A DNA stretch of 64,000 nucleotides from Arthrobacter sp. U41 (GTDB taxonomy: Bacteria; Actinomycetota; Actinomycetes; Actinomycetales; Micrococcaceae): positions 248,001-312,000 of the forward strand of contig NZ_VEGI01000001.1 in NCBI RefSeq assembly GCF_007679325.1, read 5' to 3'. Below the pieces are notes generated by a model that was given only the letters and a program-made list of their open reading frames with translations, was not told where the DNA came from and searched no databases. Both the position numbers and the translations under genes were made by a program. The first letter of the stretch is position 1. Each line of letters opens with the position of its first letter. Below are positions 35,229 to 43,222 of the stretch, piece after piece.

Positions 35229-36446
35229 TCAGGCCAGGGCCGATTCCGGCTGGGCGGAGGGGGAGGCCGCGTCCCGGGCCGCTTGTGTCGACTCATCGCG
35301 TGCCGGGCTGGTGAGTTTGGTGAACAGCGCGGTTTCCACGGTCAGTCCCGGCCCGAACGCCATGGAGCAGATCCGTTCCCCGCCGCCGTCGTCGGCCTCT
35401 GCCGGCGCCTGGTCGAGGATGTGGCGGAGCACGAACAGCACGGTGGCGCTGCTCATGTTCCCGAAGTTGCGCAGGGTTTCCCGGGCCGGGACCAGCTGCT
35501 CGTCGGTCAGGTCCAGCCTGGACTGCACCTTGTCCAGGATGCTGCGGCCGCCGGGGTGGATGGCCCAGTGCCGGATGTCGCGGTAGGGGAGTCCCAGCAG
35601 GCTGCCTTCCCGGGAGAGGAGCGGTTCCAGGGCGCCGATGATGTGGTCATCGATGATGTGCGGGACGTAGTTGCCCAGGACCATCTCGAAGCCTTCGTCT
35701 CCGATGTTCCAGGCCATGGATTCCTCACCGACTGGCGTCAGGACCGTTTCGAAGTGGTCCAGTTGCATCAGGGCAGGCTGCTCCGGGTCCTCACGCGCGG
35801 TCACGATGGCCGCTGCCGCGCCGTCGGCAAAGAGCGCCGACCCCATGATGGTGTCCGGATCGTTCGAGGTCCTCACGTGCAGGGAGCAGAGTTCGGCACA
35901 GACCACCAGCACAACGGCGTCCGGATCGGCCTCGCAGAATGATTTGGCCGCCCGCAGCGCCGGGAATGCCGCATAGCAGCCCATAAAACCCAGGTGGTAG
36001 CGCTGCACCGCGGGATTCAGGCCGAGGGCCCGGACGATTTTGTAGTCCGGGCCGGGGTTGAAAAACCCGGTACAGGAGACTGTGACGAGATGAGTTATGT
36101 CAAGTAGATTGGTTCCAGGGCTGGCATCCAAGGCCTTCTGGGCCGCCTCAATAAAGAGCTTGGTGGCCTCGGTGGCAAAGATGTCATTGCGCACCTTGGT
36201 GCTGGGACTGAGCACTAGACCCGTGCCGGCGTCGAAAAACAGCGGATTGTCCGCGCGGTGATTTTTGGTCAGTTCGGCAACGGCCGTGTAGCGGGTGTCG
36301 ATGGCGGCGGAGTCAAAGCACGTGCCGACTAATCGGGTGCCCAGCCTGGTGAGGCCCGGCTGGGCCGCAAAGACATCCCGGGCTTCGGTTTGGACCAAGA
36401 CAGTTGGCGGGACAGCAGTTTCCAGGGACCTCAGGTAGACCGTCAT
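35229..36446 (-). CDS. type III polyketide synthase (chalcone/alkylresorcinol synthase family)
   Basis: Homodimeric condensing enzyme that extends an acyl-CoA with malonyl-CoA and cyclises the product. 405 residues. The catalytic triad is complete: Cys157 (HLGFMGCYAAF), His297 (WAIHPGGRS) and Asn330 (NFGNMSSATVLFVL). The gatekeeper region VTVSCTGFFNPGPDYKIVRALGL is typical of bacterial long-chain types. With the methyltransferase and FAD-monooxygenase downstream it forms a compact operon resembling those for alkylresorcinols, pyrones or methoxyhydroquinones. The starter chain and the ring type cannot be deduced. No thioesterase or prenyltransferase is nearby. Confidence 0.93.
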   Translation of the reverse strand: MTVYLRSLETAVPPTVLVQTEARDVFAAQPGLTRLGTRLVGTCFDSAAIDTRYTAVAELTKNHRADNPLFFDAGTGLVLSPSTKVRNDIFATEATKLFIEAAQKALDASPGTNLLDITHLVTVSCTGFFNPGPDYKIVRALGLNPAVQRYHLGFMGCYAAFPALRAAKSFCEADPDAVVLVVCAELCSLHVRTSNDPDTIMGSALFADGAAAAIVTAREDPEQPALMQLDHFETVLTPVGEESMAWNIGDEGFEMVLGNYVPHIIDDHIIGALEPLLSREGSLLGLPYRDIRHWAIHPGGRSILDKVQSRLDLTDEQLVPARETLRNFGNMSSATVLFVLRHILDQAPAEADDGGGERICSMAFGPGLTVETALFTKLTSPARDESTQAARDAASPSAQPESALA

Positions 36447-36844
36447 GGTTCATTCTCAGCGAGGTCGGCGCAGAAGACAATGGATCGGCCGGTTCGAATG
36501 CCCGGAAAGCATCGTTAGCAGGCGCCACTCAGGGGCCCCTCTCGACTTGTATCAGAACGCCGATAATCAACATTATGTAAAGTAGAAATGTTCCTGAGGC
36601 ATCTGATGCTTGATATCCCGTCCTCCGGGTCCTGGGCGTGGCACAGGATTTGCGCCCACGGGTTCGTCCGCTCCTCCGCCCGGATCACCACCGAATTCGA
36701 CATCGCGGGTGACTCGGAGGTGGGCCGTGGCGACGCAGTAACATAGCCTCACTGCACGCGTACTGTCACTCTATTTCCCCGCCCCGCCACACCAGGCCCC
36801 GGGGCGTGAACCATACGTCATCTCCCCCAACAGAACAGGACCAC
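36447..36844. other. 398-bp intergenic region upstream of the PKS operon
   Basis: Divergent promoter space. A markedly AT-rich stretch lies at about 36548-36610 and contains ACATTATGT and a 6-bp inverted repeat AACATT (36569-36574) and AATGTT (36587-36592). A short plus-strand frame (36606-36746, 46 codons) and a minus-strand frame (36515-36703) have GC-rich third positions, but neither has a convincing ribosome-binding site or known similarity. I do not call either as a gene. Confidence 0.5.
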
Positions 36845-37273
36845 ATGACCGCCGCCGCCACGCGCACGCCCGTCGCCGTCAAACGCGCCCAACTACTCGT
36901 GGTCTCCGGGGCGTTCGTCGGTCTCATCGGGATGGTGGCATCGCTCCCGCTCGGCCAGTACCTCCTGGGCTCCGTCTTCGCCGTTACCGGGGCAGCCATC
37001 ATCATCGGCGGTGGCGCGCCGGCAGACACGGCTCTCCGATTGTCCGTCGCCGAGGCCCTCCGTCCAGGAGAGAGACGACGCCGCGGGTTCACGCTGCGCT
37101 GGCTGCTGGCCGTTATGACGATCGCGCCCGCCATTCCGGAGGGAGCGTTCGCCATCCTCCACAACAAGGATTACGTCCCGATCACCATAGCCGTGCTCGG
37201 CATGGCCACGACCCTCATCCTCATGGTGAAAGACTGCACGGGGTACCACCGCGGAGCCGCGGACGCCGAGTAA
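36845..37273 (+). CDS. small integral membrane protein of unknown function
   Basis: 142 residues from ATG 36845. Four hydrophobic segments are visible: LLVVSGAFVGLIGMVASLPL, YLLGSVFAVTGAAIIIGGGA, LRWLLAVMTIAPAIPEGAFA and ITIAVLGMATTLILMV. The loop between segments 2 and 3 is basic (ERRRRGFTLR). I recognise no family. GTG 36806 is an alternative start that adds 13 polar residues. It is divergent from the PKS operon and could belong to the accessory stretch that follows. Confidence 0.65.
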   Translation: MTAAATRTPVAVKRAQLLVVSGAFVGLIGMVASLPLGQYLLGSVFAVTGAAIIIGGGAPADTALRLSVAEALRPGERRRRGFTLRWLLAVMTIAPAIPEGAFAILHNKDYVPITIAVLGMATTLILMVKDCTGYHRGAADAE

Positions 37274-37458
37274 GCGACCCCCGGAATCAGTCCCGAGGCG
37301 CCGCTGTCAGCCCGCCCGTGATGCGCCCTGAAGCGGGCTTAGGTCAGTGTGCGGATGGCCGGACGGGAAAATGCTGGTGCCGCACGTTTCTCTCGGATAC
37401 TGTCAGCGGTAATTCGTGTGGCTGCTCCTCAGCCGACGCTGACCTGGGGGAATCTTTC

Positions 37459-39288
37459 GTGAGTCCATCTTCTGTCCTGCCCGGACGCGCGCGCCGTGCC
37501 CTGGCCGCGCTGTGCGCCGTCGCAGTCCTCTCCGTCTTTGTTGCCCCGGCACCCGCCGCCGTGGCCAACGAACCGGTCACCCGGTCCGAGACAACTGCCG
37601 CAGCCACGACCGTGACGCTCGAAGGCGACCCCGTGGTTTACGGGTCCTTGACCGCACGGATTTCCCCGACGGCACCGGCTGGTGCGCTGCGGTACGAGTA
37701 CCTGCGCGACGGCGACGCCATCCCCTATCCCTATCTGGGGCCGTACTCCAGCTTCCGCCCCCAGCCGGAAGACTTCGGCGCCAGAATCTCTGTCCGCGTC
37801 ACCGCCACAGTCGATGGCCAGGACCCGGTCGTCATAACCTCAGCCGAAACCGCCCCTGTCATTGGCCGCCTCGAGATCAGCGCAGCGGCAAGTGGCGAGC
37901 CGATCGTGGGCAAATCCATCAGATACTCCGTCTATCTGAGCGGATTGCCTACCCTGCAGGTTCCGGTCGCAAGGACCTATGCCTGGTATCGGGACGGAGA
38001 GCCGATCCCCGGCGCCACAGCCGGGGAGTACACGGTCACAGACGATGACTTCGGCAGGAGACTCACCGCCGCCGCAGAGTTCACCGCACCGGGTTACCGG
38101 CCAGTCAGTGACACAGTCGCCTTCGCGCCGGCATTCCGCGGCTACCTGAACCTCGCTGCCGAGCCCGTCATTACCTACGCCACCGGCTCGGCCCCCGCGT
38201 TTCCCGGGACCATACTGAAGGCCTCCGCCCCGGCCACACAGGAGCCGGCCCCGGCCGGCATGACGTACGCCTACCAATGGGGTTACCCCACTTACGGCGG
38301 GTCCTCCACCTGGGTTCAGCACATCGCAGGGGCAACAGCCCCCACCTATACCGTGCGCCCCGAGGACATCGGCCGGGACATCAGAGTCGCTGTGACCCCT
38401 GTGGCCGCCGGCTACGTCGGACAATCCAAAGCAAGCTCCTTCAACCAAGCCGTGCGGGTCTACGGACGGTTCACTACCCCGTCGACACCCACCATCAAGG
38501 GCACGGCGGTGGCGGGCCAACTGCTGACCGCGGTTCCCGGCACCGCCCCGACCCCCGCACCGGAAAGCGTGCAGTACGTCTGGTACCGCGACGGACAGCG
38601 CCTCACCGACCATTCGACGGACCCGACCTACCGGCTCACTCGGGACGACGGCGGCCACAAAATCACAGTCCGGGTCTTCTACGGCAGGAACGGGTACGTC
38701 CAGGCTTCCAGCCCTGCCTCGGCCGCGGTCCTCCCGCCCGGTTACTTCACCAGCGGCCCCGCCTGGATCGTGGGCTCCACGGTCGTCGGGTACGTGTTGA
38801 GCGCGCGGACGAGCTACACCTCGCCGTCGCCGTCGACCGCGCTCTACCAGTGGTATCGGGACGGGAGACCGATCATCGGGGCCAGGGGCACCTCGTACCG
38901 GCTGACGGCGGCCGACCAGTGGCGCCAGATCACCTTCAAGGTCACGTTCAAGCGGGCAAACACGGTCGACCTCAGCGTGGTCTCGCGGGCCATCAAGCCC
39001 CTGGCGGTGTTCACCAAGCTTCCCGCCCCCGTTGTCCGCGGCACCCACACCGCCGGCCAGCTCCTTCGGGCCTCGGTGACCCTGTCGACCCCCGCAGCGA
39101 CCTCCGTGACCTGGCAGTGGTACCGGAACGGGAAGCCGATCGCCGGAGCCACGGGCCCGAGCTACCTGCTCACCCGCTACGACCGGGACCGGTTCGTCCA
39201 CGTCGTAGCCACCTACAGGAAGGCCAACTACCTGAGCTCACCCCGCCCCTCGGCACTCCGCTGGGTGCCAGGGCCCACCACGGTTTGA
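37459..39288 (+). CDS. secreted protein with six Ig-like repeats
   Basis: 609 residues from GTG 37459, preceded by GGGGGAA. A signal peptide (RRALAALCAVAVLSVFVAPAPAAVA) is followed by six units of about 90 residues, each marked by W/Y-x-R-D/N-G, then G-A-T-x-x-x-Y-x-L/V-T and a D-x-G-R/H-x-I/L step, for example YAWYRDGEPIPGATAG, YVWYRDGQRLTD, YQWYRDGRPIIGARG and WQWYRNGKPIAGATG. These resemble bacterial Ig-like modules of cell-surface proteins in Arthrobacter relatives. There is no LPxTG motif, SLH domain or membrane anchor, so it is probably released or loosely held. Its role is unknown; adhesion or binding of a glycan is a guess. Confidence 0.75.
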   Translation: MSPSSVLPGRARRALAALCAVAVLSVFVAPAPAAVANEPVTRSETTAAATTVTLEGDPVVYGSLTARISPTAPAGALRYEYLRDGDAIPYPYLGPYSSFRPQPEDFGARISVRVTATVDGQDPVVITSAETAPVIGRLEISAAASGEPIVGKSIRYSVYLSGLPTLQVPVARTYAWYRDGEPIPGATAGEYTVTDDDFGRRLTAAAEFTAPGYRPVSDTVAFAPAFRGYLNLAAEPVITYATGSAPAFPGTILKASAPATQEPAPAGMTYAYQWGYPTYGGSSTWVQHIAGATAPTYTVRPEDIGRDIRVAVTPVAAGYVGQSKASSFNQAVRVYGRFTTPSTPTIKGTAVAGQLLTAVPGTAPTPAPESVQYVWYRDGQRLTDHSTDPTYRLTRDDGGHKITVRVFYGRNGYVQASSPASAAVLPPGYFTSGPAWIVGSTVVGYVLSARTSYTSPSPSTALYQWYRDGRPIIGARGTSYRLTAADQWRQITFKVTFKRANTVDLSVVSRAIKPLAVFTKLPAPVVRGTHTAGQLLRASVTLSTPAATSVTWQWYRNGKPIAGATGPSYLLTRYDRDRFVHVVATYRKANYLSSPRPSALRWVPGPTTV

Positions 39289-39290
39289 TG

Positions 39291-39296
39291 TAGGCT
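39291..39296 (+). promoter_or_regulatory. -10 element (TAGGCT) before the STAND-like ATPase gene
   Basis: TAGGCT starts 2 bp after the previous stop codon. Transcription would begin near 39303, immediately before the tandem repeat, leaving a leader of about 58 nt made largely of the repeat. Confidence 0.4.
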
Positions 39297-39303
39297 GACG
39301 GGA

Positions 39304-39351
39304 GTTTCACCAGTTTCACCGGTTTCACCCGGATTCACCCCGATTCACCCA
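39304..39351 (+). repeat. five tandem 9/10-bp repeats in the leader of the ATPase gene
   Basis: Units GTTTCACCA, GTTTCACCG, GTTTCACCCG, GATTCACCCC and GATTCACCCA follow one another without gaps. The array ends one base pair before the AGGAGG ribosome-binding site (overlapping its first A) of the gene at 39361. Confidence 0.9.
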
Positions 39352-39360
39352 GGAGGTCCT

Positions 39361-40446
39361 GTGCAGAACCCCTTCAAACCGACGGCCGGTGCCACGCCGC
39401 CGGACCTGGTCGGGCGCGCCGGGTTGTTGGACGAATTTGAGTACGGCCTCCGCCAGGGCTCGGGCGCTCCGGGACTTCTCACCATCATCACCGGAGCCAG
39501 AGGCATCGGGAAGACCGTCATGTTGAGCGCCGCGGAAGAAATCGCAAGGGATCATGGCTGGGCCGTCATCTCCCGGACGGCCAACCCCGGATTCCTTGCC
39601 AGGATCGGCGACGACATGCTCCGCCTGCTCGACGAGCTCGGCGACGGCCCGCCCACCCGGAAGATCACCGCCTTCTCTGCCGCAGGGTTTGGGCTGACCA
39701 CCCAGCTCCCCCAGGAGCGCGCTCCGGACTGGCGTCGGACCGGAGAGGAGCTGCTGGGGCTGCTGCAAGCAAAAGGCACGGGCCTGGTCATCACCATTGA
39801 CGAGATTCACGCCGTCGACCGCGCGGAAATCTCCCAGCTGGCCGCGGACGTTCAGCACTTCATCCGTCAAGGGCTGCCCATCGGCCTGATCTTCGCCGGG
39901 CTCCCCTCCGCCGTGTCGGATCTGCTCAACGAAGGAGTCGCGACCTTCCTCCGCCGGGCCGACAGGATAAACCTTCACGAGGCGGCCATCACCGAAGTCA
40001 CTGCGTCATACCGGGAGCTTTTCCGTCGGAGCGGCATCAACGTCTCCCCCGCCCACATCACCGAGGCGGCGGAGGCCACTGAAGGCTACCCCTTCCTCAT
40101 CCAGCTCGTCGGCTACTACCTCTGGATGGAAGCGGACAAGGCGGGGTGGACCCTCAACGCGGACAATGTTCAGATGGCCATCACAGCCTCTCACCGACGC
40201 AACACACTCGTGGTCGTGGAGTCCGCGCTGTCTGACATCTCTGAGAAGGACCGCGCATTCCTGGACGCCATGGCCGAGCAGGACGGCGCATCGACCGCCG
40301 CCCAGATCGGGCACGCCATTGGTTCCAAACCCAACGTGGTCTCGAAGTACCGAAACAGGCTCATCGCCGCGGGCCTCATCGAATCAGCCGGCTACGGAAA
40401 GGTTGACTTCGCCATTCCAGGCCTGCGCCATTACCTCCGAAGCTGA
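39361..40446 (+). CDS. STAND-like AAA ATPase with C-terminal winged helix
   Basis: 361 residues from GTG 39361, with AGGAGG 4 bp before. Walker A is GARGIGKT at 45-52 and Walker B is LVITIDEIH with Asp147 and Glu148. FAGLPSAVSDLL and FLRRADRINLHE follow as sensor-like segments. The C-terminal 100 residues form a winged-helix-like domain (FLDAMAEQDGASTAAQIGHAIGSKPNVVSKYRNRLIAAGLIES). This is the architecture of AAA_16/archaeal-type ATPases near ORC1/Cdc6 and MalT-type signalling proteins. The function is unknown; such proteins are common in accessory regions and some act in defence or regulation. Confidence 0.8.
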   Translation: MQNPFKPTAGATPPDLVGRAGLLDEFEYGLRQGSGAPGLLTIITGARGIGKTVMLSAAEEIARDHGWAVISRTANPGFLARIGDDMLRLLDELGDGPPTRKITAFSAAGFGLTTQLPQERAPDWRRTGEELLGLLQAKGTGLVITIDEIHAVDRAEISQLAADVQHFIRQGLPIGLIFAGLPSAVSDLLNEGVATFLRRADRINLHEAAITEVTASYRELFRRSGINVSPAHITEAAEATEGYPFLIQLVGYYLWMEADKAGWTLNADNVQMAITASHRRNTLVVVESALSDISEKDRAFLDAMAEQDGASTAAQIGHAIGSKPNVVSKYRNRLIAAGLIESAGYGKVDFAIPGLRHYLRS

Positions 40447-40461
40447 TCGTGCAGTGAGCAG

Positions 40462-40896
40462 CTACCCCCGCGCGTAAAAGTCGCGGAGAACGTCGGTGAA
40501 CACCGGCAACCACTGCTTTGGATGCGTGACGGAGTTTGCCGCCCGAAGAACTGCGCCGTCAACGTCGGACAAAAAGGCCCCGGGTGAGATGGATCCGTCC
40601 GGAACGCGGATCATCCAGACAAACCCCCTCGGCCGCGGAGGGACGCCCGCGTCCCCCAGGTACATGTCGATATCATCATCGACGCCTTCCCGGTCGGCAG
40701 CGGTAAACGGCTCCTCGAACGGTGTCCGCCCACTAGCGTCCTCGATGTAGCCGGTGACCGTCCTGCCCGCGTCCGAGGACGGGCAGCGGCGCAGGTTGTC
40801 CCGGCCGGCGGCCCACCCCATAAGCGCCCCCCAGCCGTTTTCAGGCAGCTCCGCCCAGGATGCTGAGGGCTCGCCTTCCTGAACGTCGCTCCACAC
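40462..40896 (-). CDS. hypothetical protein
   Basis: 144 residues, acidic, no signal peptide or membrane segment. It has no motif I recognise; notable stretches are SWAELPENGWGALMGWAAGRDNLRRCPSSDAGRTV, DDDIDMYLGDAGVPPRPRGFVWMIRVPDG and HPKQWLPVFTDVLRDFYARG. Third-position GC supports coding. It converges on the ATPase gene with only 15 bp between the stops. The start at 40896 is the best of several; no strong ribosome-binding site is visible. Confidence 0.55.
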   Translation of the reverse strand: MWSDVQEGEPSASWAELPENGWGALMGWAAGRDNLRRCPSSDAGRTVTGYIEDASGRTPFEEPFTAADREGVDDDIDMYLGDAGVPPRPRGFVWMIRVPDGSISPGAFLSDVDGAVLRAANSVTHPKQWLPVFTDVLRDFYARG

Positions 40897-41219
40897 TGGC
40901 TATTCCTTCCTCCGGCCGCCCGCGCATCTGAACTAGCCTGTCCGCGGGTGTCGGCTCACCGGTGAACAGTGCCACGGGGCAAGCGCTGAACTTCGGGACA
41001 CTGGAATCATCATCACCGGTAAGCCGGCGGTGCGCCACCCTCGGCCGGGACCGGTACCGGAATTGCCGACGCCGGAGCCGTCGCCCGCAATCGGCCCCGA
41101 CCCCTTAATCGCCGCAGAACCCGAAGCTTTAACGCAGCTTCTGCCCCACGAGATTACTTCCGCCCCACGCGTTGATACGCTGAGGCCGTTGGGGGCAACA
41201 ATCTAGCTCAGGAGATGCC
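40897..41219. other. 323-bp intergenic region upstream of the glycosyltransferase gene
   Basis: Contains the leader of the glycosyltransferase gene with CAGGAG 5 bp before GTG 41220. A frame rich in Pro/Glu is open from about 40938 to 41205 but has no good start. No RNA gene or repeat seen. Confidence 0.4.
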
Positions 41220-43217
41220 GTGTCCCGCGACGACGTACGGCTACGCACACAAGAACTGTCCGCCGTTCCGCCAGCCGCCCCGCCGAAAGCCAAAGCCCTG
41301 GCCAAAGCGGGCATTGCCGGCTGGGCCGCCCGGCTGGGAAGTCCCGGACTCGAGGCTCCGCGCTCCCGTCACTTGGCACACGCGGGCGCCCTCGCCGCGA
41401 TCGCGGCCCTGATTCTCTACCTGGTCTGGCGCGTGCTCTTCACCCTGCCCTCCGGCGAATGGAACCTCACCATCGCGTGGATCCTGCTGACCTTCGAAGC
41501 GCTGCCGCTGACAGGCCTGGTTCTGAAGGCGTGGGCAGTCTGGAACATCGACAGCCACCCGCCGGCGCCGGTGGACGAGGCGCCGCACGGAATGCGCGTG
41601 GCGGTCCTGATCCCGACGTACAACGAACCAATCGAGGTCCTGACACCCACGGTCGCCGCTGCCTGCGAACTCGCCCCGGAGCACGAGACGTGGGTTCTGG
41701 ACGACGGCGACCGGCCGTGGGTGGAGGAGATGTGCGCCGCCTACGGTGCCCGTTACGTCCGGCGCCACGTCCATGATCACGCCAAGGCCGGCAACATGAA
41801 CCATGCCCTCGACCTGATGGCGGCCGAAGAGGCCGCGGGCGCCCCGGGGATCGACATCATTGCCGTCCTGGACTGCGACCACGTACCGCTGCCCACCTTC
41901 CTGACCGCCACGCTAGGCTGGTTCGCTGACGACGAGGTGGCCCTCATTCAGGGGCCGCAGTCGTTCTACAACGGAGGCGCGTTCGACGACGACGGCATCA
42001 CCGGCGAACAGGGCATGTTCTTCAACGTCATGATGCCCTCGCGCAACGTGCCGGGCGCGGGGCCGTTCTGGTGCGGATCGACGTCGTTGTTGCGGGTCAG
42101 CGCCCTCCGGGAGGTCGGCGGGGTGGCAACGGAGACCATTACCGAGGACATGCACACCACCCTCAAACTCATCCGGCGCGGTTGGAAAACGGTCTACCAC
42201 CACCAGACCCTGGCTGTGGGGCTGGCCCCGGCCACCCCGGACCAGTACCTCCTCCAGCGGCGGCGCTGGGGAATGGGGGCCATGCAGATCCTGGTCCACG
42301 AAAAGCTCTGGGCGGCGAAGAGCTGGATGTCCTGGCGGAACTACCACGAGTACCTCAACGGAACACTCTGGTGGCTCGAAGGCATCGCCACCCTGGTCGC
42401 CTTCCTCATTCCGGTGCTGGTGATGCTCTCCGGCGCCCAGACGTCCACGGCGGGCCCCCTCTTGTTTACCGGCGTCTTCATCGCCATGTTCACCATCCGG
42501 CTGTGGGGTTCCAAACGGCTGATGCGCCAGGAGATTCACTGGCCCACCGCCTTCGCGCTGCGCATCTTCCGCGTACCAGTGGGTTTGGCATGCCTGTGGT
42601 GGCTCATCACGCGGAACATTCTCCACTTTGAAGTCACGCCCAAGGGTGCCGCCGACGACCGCCTCCGCGGCCGGACACCGCGCATCTTGATCGTGATGGT
42701 GGTGCTGATCAGCCTCGTGATCCTCTACGCTGCGGCCGGGCTCGCCGGACTGGTTCCCTGGCGCACTACTCCGGGGTCCACTGTGGCTTCCGGTGCGTGG
42801 CTGGTTCTGGCCGGCGTTGTGCTGGTCCTCGGCACCCGGCGAATCCGCGCCGCGGAATTCGCTACGTCGCGCCGCAACGCCCACCGCTTCGAGGTGGACG
42901 CCCCCGTGGAGAGCGACGGCGTCCGGGGCGACCTTCTCGACGTTTCCGTCGGCGGCGCTGCCGTGCGCTTCCCGCAGGGAACACTGCCCCCGACGGGCTT
43001 TGTCCCGCTCGGCCTGCCGGGCGCACCGCCGGTCCGCCTGGAGGTGATCAGGGTCACGGACGAGACGGACGGTTCCCAGGTGGCGTCGCTGCGCGCAGCC
43101 GACGGCGACTGGGACGCCTACCGGGTGCTGTCGATGTGGATCTTCCACACTCCCGCCGGTGCCCTGCCGGACTTCCCGGCCGGAGTCCCCGCGGCGGCTT
43201 CACTGCGCGGCCGCTGA
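41220..43217 (+). CDS. cellulose-synthase-like glycosyltransferase (GT2) with PilZ domain
   Basis: Membrane-embedded processive beta-glycosyltransferase of the BcsA type, 665 residues. The first membrane helices (ALAAIAALILYLVW, IAWILLTFEALPLTGLVL) are followed by the GT domain with VLIPTYNEP, LDDGDRPWVEEM, DCD at 218-220, TED with Asp310, and QRRRW at 346-350. Four more helices follow, then a C-terminal PilZ domain with RNAHR (552-556) and DVSVGG. The PilZ motif predicts activation by cyclic di-GMP. The sugar and polymer are unknown; no bcsB, bcsZ or diguanylate cyclase gene lies in the window. Confidence 0.9.
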   Translation: MSRDDVRLRTQELSAVPPAAPPKAKALAKAGIAGWAARLGSPGLEAPRSRHLAHAGALAAIAALILYLVWRVLFTLPSGEWNLTIAWILLTFEALPLTGLVLKAWAVWNIDSHPPAPVDEAPHGMRVAVLIPTYNEPIEVLTPTVAAACELAPEHETWVLDDGDRPWVEEMCAAYGARYVRRHVHDHAKAGNMNHALDLMAAEEAAGAPGIDIIAVLDCDHVPLPTFLTATLGWFADDEVALIQGPQSFYNGGAFDDDGITGEQGMFFNVMMPSRNVPGAGPFWCGSTSLLRVSALREVGGVATETITEDMHTTLKLIRRGWKTVYHHQTLAVGLAPATPDQYLLQRRRWGMGAMQILVHEKLWAAKSWMSWRNYHEYLNGTLWWLEGIATLVAFLIPVLVMLSGAQTSTAGPLLFTGVFIAMFTIRLWGSKRLMRQEIHWPTAFALRIFRVPVGLACLWWLITRNILHFEVTPKGAADDRLRGRTPRILIVMVVLISLVILYAAAGLAGLVPWRTTPGSTVASGAWLVLAGVVLVLGTRRIRAAEFATSRRNAHRFEVDAPVESDGVRGDLLDVSVGGAAVRFPQGTLPPTGFVPLGLPGAPPVRLEVIRVTDETDGSQVASLRAADGDWDAYRVLSMWIFHTPAGALPDFPAGVPAAASLRGR

Positions 43218-43222
43218 CCTGC

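Noticed and set aside
36606..36746. 46-codon frame (start MLDIPSSGSWAWHR) upstream of the small membrane protein gene
   Set aside because: GC-rich third positions are present on both strands here, there is no Shine-Dalgarno site, and no similarity was recognised; it could be a gene remnant but cannot be supported.
40938..41205. Pro/Glu-rich open frame in the gap before the glycosyltransferase gene
   Set aside because: No good start codon with a ribosome-binding site and no family similarity; more likely untranslated leader.
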